64,000 nucleotides of DNA from Euryodendron excelsum (GCA_033060915.1 CM065390.1:21030501-21094500); one strand, 5' to 3'; numbered from the stretch's first letter, positions 1 through 12,914 are shown. The notes: generated by a model not told the origin, from the sequence alone. Numbers and translations are program-made.

Positions 1-698
1 GCATCAGGGAAAGATGCTACAGTAAATTAAGATGCCAGACAAGCACAAGAATGGATTTGACTTTTTATCAGTTAAAAAAAAAGACTCATTTGAATCCTTC
101 CCGCCCTTCATGGATAACAACTAAGAAAGGTTTGACTTTCGAAAAGTAATCTATTTTATCACCCTGCGAACCATTTCAAGAAACCTCCACACGTAGGATT
201 CAGCACAACTTTATTTCAAAATGAAAACAGAAAAAAAAAATAAAAAAAAAAAACATGGACAGATTTCCAAGCTAAAGCATGCATAAGCTAACTAACACAT
301 CCAGTCATGAACAAATTATTGTGTGCGACTACTTATTTCGGAAAAAAAAAAAAAAAAAAAAAGACACAAGACAGAATTTCTACATTGCCTTTGGGTTTGT
401 GTGCAGGCCGTCATTATGCTTTTAATATGATGGCACAAAACTCTAAGCATGTGCCGTAGACACATCACGCATATGGAATAGCTTTGATCCACTAAAACCA
501 ATAAAGGAAGAAACTCACCACCCACTAGATTCCATGTATGAGAGTCACAAAAATCAACAACTTGCTGTATCAACCAGTGAAATTGACAAGCCATTCTAAT
601 ACTCCAGAAAACTTCCAGCAAGTACATCCACTTCTAACTGTACAATAAGTTCTATCTAAGCACCATAGAAAATACATAATGCTATTATAATTACTCAC

Positions 699-3600
699 AA
701 TTGTGTAATAAATATTTTTGTTTGTTTTGCAGATCCTTCCGTAGTAACAGTTCCCTTTGCCACATCCAAGCCTAAATCTTTTAGTGCCTTCATCTGCCCA
801 AGCAATTTAAGATAAATCTATTATTGAGCTTGGCTGAAGGTTAAATAACTAAAGAATAAAGATAAGATAATATCATATATAGCACCAAAGCCTCAAAATG
901 ACAGCTTTTCAAGGAAATGAGAAACCATCCAGCTAGCAATGCAGAGAAAATACAGCACATATATGTTCGGATAACATATACCCTATTTTTAACCCACAAA
1001 AAAAAAAATATTCTAAAGGATTTTGAGAAATAATTTCAATGAGTTGCCACAGTCACTTCACCGTGTCAATTAGAGCTCCAAGGCGATCTCCAAAGCTAAC
1101 TTGCACAATTGTTGCATCAGAATCTGAATCTTGGTTTATCAGAACAATCGGCATTGGAACAGAATCAGCATCCTGCTCAGACTTCTGAAATGGAAATATA
1201 TTGTTAATGTTTTGACCTTGGCAAGTGACACAAAATAAGTAGAACTTCAGTCATACTCCTCACAGGAGACAATATAGTTATACAGCATTTAAAGTGTAAT
1301 TCTACAGAGTACTGCAGATGCTTTATGAATTTGGACATTATAATCGCTAAGATATATAAAATTGTGATGGATCTTTAGCTGGAGCACCCTCTAAAATAAC
1401 ACTCGGTCAAATTTCAAATTTAAAAAGCTTCAACAATACTTAAGGCAGCATAGGAACATATGAACAACAGGAAAAGTCTCCATGCATTCATACCAGAGAC
1501 CTAGGATCAAATCCAACTTTGAGAGTGTTCCTTCTTAGGGAAAGGGAGGGGGAATGAAGAGGGGCAGCACAGGGCTTTCGCCCTGCTCTGCAGACAAGAA
1601 AAACCAATGAAAAAAAAATGCAATTACTTTATAGGATAACATGAACTGTAATTTAAAGGCAAAGAAAAGGACAAAGAGGGTTACAAAACAGTATTCCTAT
1701 AACAATATAAACAAAAACAATGACATATAATAGAGAAACATCTGTTTAAAATGCAGATATTGAGTCAAAGATAATACACACAATACAATTGTAAATGACA
1801 TGATTTTGTTGCTATAGAAACCTTCAAAGATGCCACAGCTATGATAAAGAATAAGTCAGAAGTTAATAACTTTATCCTAATATCTGTTGAGTCAATTTAC
1901 CAATACAGAATTATACACAACAATGGCTTAACATGACAAGCCATAAAAGATACAAGTTCTTCAAAATAAGCAACATAATGGATCACTTAAATGTTGTTCC
2001 AACAGCTTTGATGAAGGATAAACATTTTTCATCAGCGAAATTTTAAGAACCAAACAAGTTAAGGTGGCCAGGAAGTTTGGAATCTATTTTTAGCTGCTCG
2101 ATATCTCCCTATAAATCTAGGACTAGGTGGCTACTTCCGATGAAAGGCTCTGTATATCTTCTATTCTAAAGTTGAGAATGCAGTCAAGTCCATTTGCACT
2201 CAGATTGAAAACTGCTTGCCGATACCTCCCTGAAATTCAAGAAATCAATACTCTTAGTCAGTTGCATCTCTTCAGGAGTCTTATAATTAGCCAACAAATG
2301 AAAATCTAACAACTCCTCTGGAGGAAATAAATAGAAGAATGTCCTTCTAACGGTTCCCCAAGAGAGATGGACACATGCAAGAGATGTTTCTGGGGAAAAA
2401 AAAAAATCACAAATTGCAATGTTCTGTGGAAAGATCATAACTACAGAACCTTCAAGTGCAAGTAATCCAAGTCCACAAATACTACCAAGGCAAAGGGGCC
2501 AAGGTTCTTGTTACACTGGGCACCTCAACTTTCAGTACTTTGGATAGCTTCCCACACCAAATGAAGCACAACAGAAGTGGTGAACAATTCATATTTCATT
2601 AGATCAAATTTGGAGAGAGGGATGGGTGTGGACAACCCTGATTAGGTTTAATGATCTGGGGGAGGAGGATGAGCAGTATACAGTTGCCAACCAGTACATG
2701 AGAGAGAGATTGAAAAGGAAACTGTAACGCTCCTAGCTCACTACGGAAAATTGAAAAACCAAAGATCCAAAAAATACAAAATGAAAAGGTCAGTTTATCA
2801 TCATGCTGGACATGATACTTCCTTTTTTTACAGTGTATTGGTGCATTTAAGGTTTATGAATGACATATTTAACAACAAGAGAAAGCCTCAACCATTTTCA
2901 GTGACCCATAAGCTTATGAAAATTGAAGATAAAAAAGACTTCTAATGGCAAATTTCTTTGGTGGATGATTAAGTCATCAATGGCAACTTGTGAAAAAGCG
3001 ATGCAAAAACACTTTAAAAATTCTTGTGTTCTATCCTTCTATTAAAGATGATATATTTAGCATCAAGGATATCAAGGTAGCACCATGAGAATCAAATATG
3101 TCAAAACGAATAACTGAAAAGCCACTGCATTTCCCTAACCCAAAGATATATTAAAGATACATTCAGGGACATCATATTGATATATTTAGGAACTTAGGAT
3201 TTTCTAAATACTCCTAGTAGTAAAGGATTTCTAAAACTAGCTAGGACTCAAACATAATCAAATTCAACAAGGAGAAAACAAATCTACTATATGAAAACCT
3301 AACTGAATAACCAAAATAACCCCAGATCTGAAACTTACACACATACCGCTGATCCAGAAAATTACCAAATTACCCCTCATCATAAAAATTTTCCTTCTAA
3401 GATATACTTTTAGGGGTTAATCCTCACCAAAGGTGTACAAAAACATTAGCTACAAATACCATTACCACTTGATGAGCAATTATAAAAATACTTTTCCATA
3501 AAAATTTTGACCACTAACATCACATTCAAAACCTATACAGTTATTATCACAAATATTTGCACAATATGTAAACTAAGAGCTTACGACTCTAGAACAGAGA

Positions 3601-6065
3601 AGTAGTATCTCCACTTCATTGAAAAACTGTCAGTTCCTCTCCCCCCAAACACTACACATTAAGCCCAGAGCAGCCACCTAAGAAGCACGGATACAGACAC
3701 GGACACAGATACGGACACGGGACACGGGACACGGCAATTTCAAAAAATAGGGGACACAGATACGGCGAGGACACGGCAAAAAATTATTATTTTTATATAT
3801 TTTATTTTCCATGTCTATAAATATAACATTCACCTACCACCAAAAATATTAAAAAATTCAATACTCAATATAATAGACAACAGGTCATCAATTCATTATC
3901 CATCAAGCACAGAAAAAAATACAAGTTAAAGAAGATTATCATCCAATACATCATTAGATTCATTACTATCTAAAGCATGAACTAGCAAGTATCCAACTTC
4001 CACAAAAAAAAAAAAAAAAAAAAATAGCAGTGGCAGGTAAGCAGTACCAATTTATTTAGTTGATTTTGCAGGGCAATACCCACATTAAACATAAGCAGTA
4101 GTAAAACAAGCAATAGAAAGGGCAGTAAATAAGAAAAATAAGAACAAAAAAAGAAAAGAAAAAAGAATAAATATAGTAGCAGCAGTTTGGACAGTGAAGA
4201 AGAAGAAGAAGAAATGTTTTGATTTGGAATATTTTGTACATTTTATATTGAAGTTAAGAAAATTAAAAAATATACCCCATTTAAAAATTTTCATAATTAC
4301 ACTTTAATCCCTGCCGTGTCCTAAATATGTCCCAGCCGTGTCCTCGACGTGTCCCAGCCGTGTCCCCAGCGTGTCCACAGCTTAAAAAAAAAAAAAAAAC
4401 AGGACACGCCACCTGGCGTGTCCGACCCGTATTTTGACGTGTCCTAGGAGTATCCGTGTCCACGGTGTGTCCGACACGCAAACGGCACCCTAAACGGTGT
4501 GTCCGTGCTTCCTAGGCAGCCACCTTCCATGCATTCTTTATGTTCTTGCCAACTCTAACACCACTCCCACATTGCATCAACTCTATCACCATCCTAGGGA
4601 ATACCCATTGGACACCAAAACAAACAATAGCAAAGCCCACGTGTCAGTAAAAGCCTGAGGTCATCTATAAGACATGTGAACAATAAAATTTCTAATACAA
4701 TAAGAGATTGAGTCAACCAGCAAAATGTCTAATGCAACTTATTTCATATGCTGCATATTATTCCCCTGAAAAATTGCATTACTAGATAGGCAGAAATACA
4801 GAAAGCTAAGTTGCTTCCTTGCAGCTCTAAAGCATTTTATAGTTTCATTACATCAACCACGGAAAGCAATTGCAGTGAGCAGAATTAACACTAAAACACT
4901 GAGTTCATAATTATGTGATTAGGGATATTCATGCATTTATAGTCACAAATAAAACTTGTAAGCAAACAGAAAAAGTAGGAATTATTTAACTGACCAATGA
5001 GGTTGAACCCACTGAATCCACACCATCTACAGAAGCATGCACAATGTTCCTACATAAAAGTATCAAGAAGATCAAGCACCACCAACAATTTCATCACAGA
5101 TAGTTGATAATCGGAATAAAAAGAAACCCATCTATGCACAACACTGCACTAAAAAGATGCATATACCAAATGCTTTAAAAAGTGCAATTTTTTCAACAAG
5201 AAAAGTTTTAAATATGTGACCCTTCGCAAGCTGAAAATTTTATAGACTTCGGTTTTTTTAACAAACCCACAAAATCAGTTCCATTAAATAGCAGCAATCA
5301 TACACATACAATTTTCTAGAAGACATTTGCAATGTGAGTACAGCAAACAATTGCAAGAATACGAATTAAAGTAATCAAACCACAACCAGTTATTTAAAAA
5401 CCAAACAAAAAATTCCATCTAACCACTAGGAATCGCTCAGTGCCCTAAAATAAAATCTAATCCCCCCCTTGATTACCAAGATACTGCAAGAACAGAAAAG
5501 AAAACTGTCTAAGCCTCAATCACTTCATCGGATTCCAAAACGTTTTATTTCATTCCAAATCAACAGATGATCATGATGATTTTGCTGCTTAGAAAATGAA
5601 GTGAGTGATGAAAGAGCGTTAGAACATTTATATATGCATATATATGTATAAACCCACACCCACCCACGCACACATATAAATCACCAAATTTCTCATTAGT
5701 CGGACATTTCTAGGAACGTAAGGACTTCAGTGAGCTCTGTCTAATATCAACTACGATTCCGGAATAGTTGCTGAGACTGATGGGTGTTCGCCGTTTCACT
5801 TTGATAGCAGCACTACAAATTCATATTAAAACTCGAAATCTTATTTTTCGAGCAGCCAAACAGAGAGATTCTCGTTTCCTTACTTTCTCCCGCAAAAGGC
5901 GATTCCGAATCCAGGAAATCCGTCGCGAATTAAGGGAACAACCGTTCCCATCTTCGCCGGTTCTAAGAGAAAGGTTTTGCGAGCGGAAATATGAACGACA
6001 TCATGAAATCTAGATCGACGGAGAGCGTAGGAGGAGGAGGAGAACAAAGCGCCGGCGATGGCCAT
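699..6065 (-). CDS. ACR12: ACT-domain-repeat protein, chloroplast ACR12-like (5' half, cut by window edge)
   Basis: Spliced by eye on the minus strand. Exon 1 is 6065-5884 (ATG at 6065), exon 2 is 5049-4995, exon 3 is 1184-1062 and exon 4 is 793-699. All junctions are GT/AG and the phases agree (2, 0, 0, 2). The four exons give about 151 residues. Residues 1-60 are Ser/Arg-rich like a plastid transit peptide (starts [20 protein letters not shown]). A short linker follows, then [16 protein letters not shown], then the start of the first ACT domain ([38 protein letters not shown]). These match my memory of Arabidopsis ACR12 better than ACR11. ACR proteins carry ACT domains, which usually bind small ligands such as amino acids; the exact role of ACR12 is not something the sequence shows. 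The exon that should follow (a conserved D-T-G-R-K-V-E-D type segment) was not found between 1 and 690, so the gene continues past the left edge. The family call is firm; the exact paralogue is likely. Confidence 0.85.
1459..1605 (+). mobile_element. tRNA-derived SINE fragment
   Basis: A stretch around AAAAGTCTCC...AGAGACCTAGGATCAAATCC aligns by eye with the SINE-like element at 47341. It includes a B-box-like AGGATCAAATCC at 1503-1514. The A-box end is missing or degraded. Downstream is a hairpin-like GGGCTTTCGCCC core and a short A-rich tail. It is probably an old, 5'-damaged copy. Confidence 0.4.
3679..4515. mobile_element. Non-autonomous Mutator-like TIR element (copy 1)
   Basis: The left end TAAGAAGCACGGATAC and the right end GTGTCCGTGCTTCCTAG are inverted repeats, with extended CGGACAC-rich subterminal tracts on both sides. 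The element is flanked by a perfect direct repeat GCAGCCACC (3670-3678 and 4516-4524), extendable by one T to 10 bp. Target duplications of 9-10 bp are typical of Mutator superfamily elements. It is about 837 bp, AT-rich inside, with no transposase frame, so it is non-autonomous. It lies in intron 2 of the ACR12-like gene. The element shares an internal GAA/TTC trinucleotide run with the copy at 60025. Confidence 0.8.
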
Positions 6066-6300
6066 GGAAAAGGGAAATTAAATTCTGTACGAACTTGTTT
6101 TCCGTTGTTTGGGTAATTTTTTTTCTTTTCAATTAGTGAAGATGGACCTGTGATCGTTGATGTTAATATATAGAAACAGACTTACAGTGTATATAACTGA
6201 CAGAGAGAGAGAGAGAGAGAGAGACAGAGGAGAGAGAGAGATTATTGGTCACTTGGGGGGATTTTTTCAGCGAGCTTGGCTGTTGTTGTGTGACACCGAG
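6066..6300 (-). promoter_or_regulatory. 5' leader / promoter-proximal region of the ACR12-like gene
   Basis: This is the sequence directly upstream of the ATG at 6065 on the minus strand. It includes an (AG)n microsatellite at about 6201-6241. GA/CT repeats are common in plant core promoters and 5' UTRs, so transcription probably begins here. No TATA box could be assigned with confidence, and the transcription start is unknown. Confidence 0.4.
6201..6241. repeat. (AG)n microsatellite
   Basis: Dinucleotide AG run broken once by an ACAG interruption near 6223. It sits in the presumed leader of the ACR12-like gene. Confidence 0.9.
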
Positions 6301-6507
6301 TGCCGGATTGCGTCAGAGTAGTAGCGTCTGATTTCACCAGCTCCCTTTCTGTTTTTGTGTGTTTACATCCTGCTTGGATTTTGAAACTTAAGGGAGAAAA
6401 TAGGGAAAGTAATAAATTTTTTTCCCTTCCTATGTTTTAGTTCTTATCTTTCTTACCTACTTTGGTTCTACTGGAAAGGAAAAAGAAAAGGAACAGATAA
6501 AGGAAAG

Positions 6508-7272
6508 AGCCTGTTTGAAACTTGCGAGCGAAAAGAGAAAGGAAACGAAAATAAGAAAAAATATTTTTCATAACATGTTTGATTTTATAAAGAAAATGAT
6601 AGGAAAGTGAAAGGAAAAAAAGAGAGAAAGAGAGAGTGAAAAAAAAAAAAGTGTTTGAAAATAGGGGAAAATTTTGGCACACTTCCTTCCACCTTTGTTT
6701 TCTGTTTTTTTATACCATATTGGGAAAAGAAATCACTTTCCCTGCCATTTCCCTTTCACTTTCTTTTCTTTTTTCTTTTTCTTTTTTTTTTATTTGCCTT
6801 TCCCATTCCATTTTTATTCTTATTACTTTCCACAAGTTCCAAAAGGGGTTGTGAATCTTGTTTTTCTTATTCTCACTTGAAGAATTTTCTTATGGCCTCA
6901 GTGAGAAAAACTTTGGAGCAAGAACTTGGGAAGGGAAATAAAAAGGGAAGAAAGTGAGGCACATATTGTAAGGAAAGTGGTTTCTTTACTCTAGTTGGTT
7001 TTATAAAGAATATAAAAAGAAAGGAGAAAAATAATAGAATAAGTTTTTAAAAAGAATAAGGAACACAAATAACAAGATAACTATTTAAAAAAGAAATAGG
7101 AGGAAAACAAAATAAAATGAAAGAAAAGTAAAAAAAATAACTTTTTACTTGTCTCTCTTCACCCTTTCTTTTTCTTCTCTCAAGTTAGAAACCAAATAAT
7201 TTGAGAAAGGCAAAAATTATTATTATTATTGTTATTATTATTTTTCTTTCTCAAGTTCCAAAGGGGCTGTGA
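6508..7272. repeat. Possible old MITE with GAA/TTC-rich body
   Basis: The left end GAGCCTGTTTGAAACTTGCG and the reverse complement of the right end (CAGCCCCTTTGGAACTTGAG) resemble each other, as expected for degenerate terminal inverted repeats. A second copy of the right-end motif occurs near 6832-6852, so the structure may be duplicated or nested. No convincing target duplication was found. The body is purine/pyrimidine-rich low-complexity DNA; open frames in it are Phe- or Lys-rich artefacts. Confidence 0.35.
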
Positions 7273-8707
7273 TATAAAGGTGAGATTATTGAGATGTGTC
7301 ATCAGCTAAAAAAACAAAATAATTGATGAATTAATATTGTTATATGTCTATCGAGTCACTATCAAATGACTAAGATTGAATTATTCATGTAAAAAGTTAA
7401 AAAAGATATAAGAACAATTTTTTAGCCACAAGTGGTGAAAGTGACCACTTGTTTTTTTATATATATATAAAATAGATGTGTAAATAGGTTATTCTAAATA
7501 TCTGTCCAGGAGTATTACTTATCATCACTATACAGTCATCTGTCAAATATTTCACCATAACTATGTCGGGCCCGAAACTTAGGTCCTATTAGATTAGGCG
7601 TTGAAAAATATGATTAGTTCACCAAATAATTATGGAGACTCAAATCCAAATATTGAGCAAGGTTGCAAGTAACCATTAAAAAAATTATTATTTCTGCAAT
7701 TCATCAAGTCAATGTTGGAAGCACACAACATTAAAGCTAACGATTATGAGTGAACAAAATAATAACAGGTCTTACTTTTAATGGCCATCATGCGCCTACG
7801 CAATTGCATTTAAAATATTTTCTCCTAAATAAATGTAATTTTGAGTTCCTGTCCAATCAAATAAAACTACTTGTTACATGGAACCCTCATAGAATAATTT
7901 TGATCTCCAATTAAAGGCCTCATGTGTCCTCTACAAAATAATTAATTTTTTATTTTCTTAAAATGAATAAAAAGTAAACACACCATTATCAAAGAAATTT
8001 ATACCTTTGATAACTCTTTCGAAAATTTTGTATTAATTGGACAAAATCTGTATTACAACTATCAATAAGAATAATTTTTTTTACATATGAATAAAAAAAT
8101 CTAGCAACAGAAAAAGGTTCCACTAAATTAAAACCTCTAAAATCTTGAACTTTCTCGTATAAAATTTACATCTTGAGACGATCATTAAAATTGAAACTCC
8201 ATTAGTCTTTCATTACCAATATTAATTGGAGCTTAGAGATTAAAGTCAAAATTTACAGTGAAATCTGATCTTCTTTTACCTTGTAGAAGATCTCACAATT
8301 TGATTTACGAGCACATGTCAAATTCCAAAGTCAATGATGTACAAAATCGTAACCTTTCCGATTAAGTTGGGAAAGATTTGGACATTTTTTTTGGAAACAT
8401 TTTATCAAGTCTTAAGTTCATATTTCAAAAGAGAATAATTAAAGGACTACTAGTCTTTTGTTTAAGCAAGTTTAGAATTTAGATCCTACTCAATTTATTT
8501 AAATTAATTACCAAATTTTGTAATTGACACTATTTTGTTTATACACAAAATATGGTGTGTGCGCCTATAATAATGTAGAACTCATAAGTTACAACTCAAC
8601 CAAATTATTTTTATTAGATTTTCCATAAAAAAAAAAGCGGTGATAATGTCAACACCCACCTTAACTATATTTGCTTAACTCAAAATTTTATTTGATGGTT
8701 TGACCCC
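7273..8707. other. AT-rich intergenic DNA
   Basis: No coding frame, RNA gene or mobile-element end could be recognised here. Short A/T homopolymers and an (AT)n run near 7458-7470 are the only structure seen. Confidence 0.6.
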
Positions 8708-8710
8708 TTA

Positions 8711-9461
8711 GGCTATGTTTGGTAAAAAGAAATGAAATGAAATATAATGAGAATAGAATGAAATAAAATGGTTATTTCTATTCCCTTATTTGTTTGCTTA
8801 GTGAGAATGGAATGATCGTTCTTATTTCATTGTTTGGTAAGACCAATAATACTAGAATAAAAGAAAATTTTAGGATATAAATGAAAATTCAATATTATAT
8901 ATAAAATATTAGAAACAAAATAGAAAGAGGAAGTGCAGAAATATAATCAATTAAACAAACAGCAAAACATCTCTCACTATATATATATATACACATGTAT
9001 ATGTATAGAGAGAAGCTTATATAGATGATGAGAAAATCAAAAGGGGGACTCCAATGTGATAAATATAAGGTGAAATGAACGAATTAAAGTCTCAGAGTTG
9101 CTAAAACAATTTTAAAAAAAAACAAATCAGCAGTTGTTAAAAAAAGGAATCAGCAGTTAATAAACGAATCAGCCATGGCAAGTGATGGTGGTGATTGGTG
9201 AATAGTGGTGGCCACTGCAGGTTGTGTTCGGTGATAGAAGGTAGGAAGACTTTGTTTTACCAAGTTTTATTTCACATTCTTATTTTATGAAGAAATAAAA
9301 TAATCATTTTCACTCTTAAAAAAAAATGATCATTCCAACAACATGTAAAAATGGTCATTCATAAGAAATGACTATTCAAACTTTAAATAGTTGTACGTAA
9401 CAAACAAGAGAATGAAAATGATTATTCTATTTCATTTCATTTTTTTCTACCAAACATAACC
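8711..9461. mobile_element. Tourist-like MITE (PIF/Harbinger type)
   Basis: The left terminus GGCTATGTTTGGTAAAAAGA and the right terminus, read in reverse as GGTTATGTTTGGTAGAAAAA, are inverted repeats that continue into AATGAAATGAAAT on both sides. The element is flanked by the 3 bp direct repeat TTA (8708-8710 and 9462-9464). A TTA target duplication with GGC/GGT-ending TIRs is the hallmark of Tourist/PIF-Harbinger elements. It is about 750 bp with no transposase frame, hence non-autonomous. Confidence 0.75.
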
Positions 9462-9464
9462 TTA

Positions 9465-10170
9465 TAGTATTGACCTATGACACTTCTACCCTTTCCATTA
9501 GGCTATCGTTACCATTTTGCTTAATCAAATGGGCAGGAAGGGAACCACCGTTAGCCCTGATATGGGAGAGTAGGCTCTTACAAGTTACACCCCGCTTTAC
9601 TTGCAAATAGACATTTTTTTTTTTTTGAATCTTATTTGCCCAATCGCTGTAAGAATATCCCAATGACAAAGGGATCAGTGGGAACTTGGGCAACAAAGCC
9701 CAGTGGTTAAGTAGTATCAATTATTCAGTACTCATCCATAATTAAATTGATACATTGAATATTTTATTACAATAACAATATGAATTTGTAATCAATGAAA
9801 ATTTTTTTAATGTAATAAATAATACATGACAAAATCTGGTATGCATAAGTATCGAAGACTCTTGTACTACTGGACTACTAGATTTTTCTCGAAAACTTAG
9901 GACTACTAGACCGTGCCCCTCAATGGTGTTAGGTTGTTTTTACTAAAATCAATGAAGAAAATACTTGAATGTTGTGTGCTAACTAATAACATATCTTAGG
10001 GTTTTTTTAACCATATTTTGAGTAATTGTTATTTTTTTTTTATCAAAATTGCCCTTCATTTTCTTTAATTTTTGCCATTTGGGTATTTTTGCTTTCTCAT
10101 AACTAGGAGAACTCAAAAATGGAATCTAAGTCTATAGTTCGTCAAAATAGGGTGCTTATAGAGGAAAATT
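9465..10170. other. Intergenic DNA with poly-T tract
   Basis: A T-run near 9606-9626 followed by a degenerate segment could be the tail of an old retroposon read on the minus strand, but no box or terminus is clear. Nothing else was recognised. Confidence 0.4.
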
Positions 10171-10171
10171 T

Positions 10172-10796
10172 TGTTGACGTGGAAATTTAAAAACTAAATT
10201 CAAGTACTCTAATTTAGGGACGTAAAAAATGAATAGTTGTTCCAAAGATACAATTTCTACAGAGTAAGTAGCACATATAAGAGAGCTAGCAATTTTTCTC
10301 TCATTAATAAAAAAAATCATATTTTGCCTTCCATTTAATATTCTTGATCTTAGGTGGTACTTTTAAGCCCTATACATACCAAGAATTCATGGCTAAGATT
10401 TTTCTATGATGGGGCATAACTATTTAACAAAGGGACTCTATATTCCTGGTCGTATGATAGTCATTTTTGCAATACTTCCATATTAATCTTCCTTGAGAAG
10501 CGTAATTGCTTGAAGGAATTAAAAAAATAACATAAATTACCTTTGAATTAAGAGCTGTCTTACTATTAACTTATTTCATAAAGCGACATTGTGGCTTGTA
10601 AGATCTTAAACTTTGATAAGTCTTGAGCTTGTCTAGGATTAAGATAGATCCATACACACATGTGATTATGTTTTGGTGCATTTACAAGATGAAATTTTAA
10701 ATACTGAAACTAAGTACTCTAATTTAAGGACGTAAAAAATGAATAGTTGCTTAATAGATACAACTTCTACAAAGCAAGTAGCACATATAAGGGAGT
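10172..10796 (+). repeat. Tandem-array unit 1 and start of unit 2 (about 0.5 kb period)
   Basis: The unit at 10172-10690 contains recurring landmarks (GGACGTAAAAAATGAATAGTT, TATTCTTGATCTTAGGTGG, GTGATTATGTTTTGGTGCAT). A second unit begins at about 10691 and is cut at 10796 by the retroelement insertion. The same landmarks recur at 20039-20312 and 23209-23828. The units are noncoding. Confidence 0.8.
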
Positions 10797-12914
10797 TGTA
10801 AGTGGGATTTCAGGAAAGGTCGGGTGACTTCACTCTCCTCGCTCACCGCTTTAGAAAGTTTATAGTTTAAGTGGGGGTATCTCCACTATCGTGTTCTCCC
10901 ATGGGACTTGTACTAATCTAACAATAAAAACGAGCAAAGTTTAGAAAACTATGCAAATCGAAGTTGCAAGCCAAAGACGGAATTGATGGCTATGGTAACT
11001 AAAATTAATCGAAAATCTTTTGGTATTTGTGGATATGTTTTTGCTAACAATTAGGCAATTAATTGAAATGAAAGTAAAAATACTAACTTGACTCTAGTTA
11101 GGGCAATTTGACAAACATGAGAATTCTACAATAATAACAACAATTATAACTAAATAAATCTTTGATCTAACCGAAATTCCAATGAAAACAAGTAGGGATT
11201 TAATTTGATTAAAAAAGGGGGTTTGGGTTCAAATGTTCCAATCTACCAATTCTAGTACGGAATTTGAAAGGGGGAGTTTGGATTAATTCAAATCATGAAC
11301 CGTCCAAAGGACCTTGATTCGGAAAGTTTAGCTTTGAAGATTTAGAAATCTCTAATTATTTTGGAATTAAATTTTATCATCATTCATGGGTTCTTTAGAA
11401 ATAAATCACATGTTACTAACTAAGATTATAGATCCAAGATTTCTACAATAATCAATTTCAAAATAATTAGAGAGAAGATATAAACAAGATATTCAATGAG
11501 ATATAGGACTTCCCTTTCATTTCATATGCTTTCCTTGGTAGATCTTTACATTCGTCCCCAAACAATGAAGTTAGCTTGTTGATTCCAAGGTTGAAAGCTT
11601 GTGAAAGTGTAGAAATAACATCTCAACGTTAAATCGAAGAGACATATATATTGAACTAGAGAGAATGTGAAGGATTACAATAAAATAACACTAGAAATCT
11701 AACTAAACCCTTTCCAAAGTCCTAAATACAACAAGATAAAGTAAATCTAAGCAAAATACAACTTTTCCTCTCTTTATCTCCTTATCCCCGCGGTTGGAAA
11801 CCTAAAAAACATAACATCCCATCCCTTTGTCTCGACTGCTGGATTGTAGGGCAAATCTGCGCTCCCCGTCCGAAGTGCGTCCAACGGCCGTCTGATATGC
11901 GTCCGGATGGTGAAGTAACCGTTGGGACGGTTATTTCATCGTTCAGACGTTATTCAAACGCGAAATCACGGCTCTGTATTTCCTTCGAATGGAAAAACAC
12001 GACTCTGTAATAGCTGAGAACTGAAAAACTCGACTCTAGAACTCCAATTCCTGTCGTAGCGTCCAAACGCTCTTTCGTCCGTCCCAACATACTGTCCGAA
12101 TGCCTGTGCCCGTCTGAACGATATGATCGTCCGAATGCTCTTTTGTTCGTCTGAATGGACCATTCGAACGGACCCTTTTACTTTAAGCCCATTTTCACCA
12201 TTTTATCACCAAAAACCTATAATACACAAAGAAAATCACTTTAGATTAATTATTACTAAAAACTTATTCGAATACCCATATTGACGCTAACAAATAACCA
12301 ATTAAGGGACAAAGATTACACTTTTAGAGTGGAATCATTGAGCCAATCTTTTGAACCACTATTGATGAGTCTCCAACTAGCTGCAGAGAGACAGAAGAGT
12401 TAGAATGGGTTGACCCTCTTTGGGCTGATCACACTCTGACAATCAAATTAGCTTGCTTCTCCGAGAATGGAATAGAATTTTCAAGTGTATATGACTTAGT
12501 CAGAATCATCATACCTTACTCTCTCTTAGCTTTGATATTTATAATGTGGCGCTCTCTGTAGAGCCTACCCCATACTTATGATTTACCGCTCAGGACTATG
12601 CTGGCTAGAGCCGGCTGATCGGACACAATTTCTCTTCTATCGCTTTACTAGAGCTTGACTGACCGGACTTGAGCGTCGTTGGCTGTGTCCAGCGCCTCTT
12701 TCGCATTCAATGCGGGTCTGTTCTCTATTTAATGCTCTGTCACCTTGCATGATTACGCCCCTAAGCTGGGCTATGAGGACTTCAGTTTGGGCTGACAAAA
12801 TGACTTGGGCTTGTAGCGTAATACTCACCCTTGGGCTGCCTTAGGCCCAACTTAGTAATGCCAACTGGCTTGGGCTTGCTGAGTTGGTTTAGGCCCGGAT
12901 TTGTTTGAGCCACA
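10797..12914 (-). repeat. 3' LTR of the Tat-like element, interrupted
   Basis: The LTR start TGTAAGTGGGATTTC at 10797 matches the start of the other LTR (TGTAAATGGGATTTC at 19439). Similarity stops at about 10822 and resumes at 12340 with GAGCCAATCTTTTGAACC, matching GAACCTATCTCTCAAACC. It then continues to about 12914. Without the inserted 1.5 kb the LTR is about 600 bp, the same as its partner. Confidence 0.75.
10823..12339. mobile_element. Insertion of about 1.5 kb inside the 3' LTR
   Basis: This block has no counterpart in the other LTR copy, so it was inserted after the retrotransposon landed. The family is not recognised, and no clean target duplication was seen at its edges. The right third (11860-12180) is unusually CpG-rich for this window, with many variants of the decamer CGTCCGAATG in both orientations. 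It could be a solo LTR of another family. Confidence 0.5.

Larger units (their letters stand above)
1185..4994 (-). other. Intron 2 of the ACR12-like gene (3.8 kb)
   Basis: The donor is GTCAGT (minus strand, from 4994) and the acceptor ends TTTCAG at 1185. This intron is much longer than its neighbours (834 and 268 bp). It holds a Mutator-like element at 3679-4515 and a SINE fragment at about 1459-1600. The open frames inside it (for example 2184-2438 minus, 2751-2945 plus) show no recognisable domain. I see no further exon in it. Confidence 0.7.

Noticed and set aside
2184..2438. Extra exon of the ACR12-like gene
   Set aside because: The four exons already join in phase with family-like protein; this frame has no family similarity and would disrupt it.
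6437..6957. Several Phe/Leu- or Lys-rich frames on both strands
   Set aside because: They translate GAA/TTC low-complexity DNA of a probable MITE.
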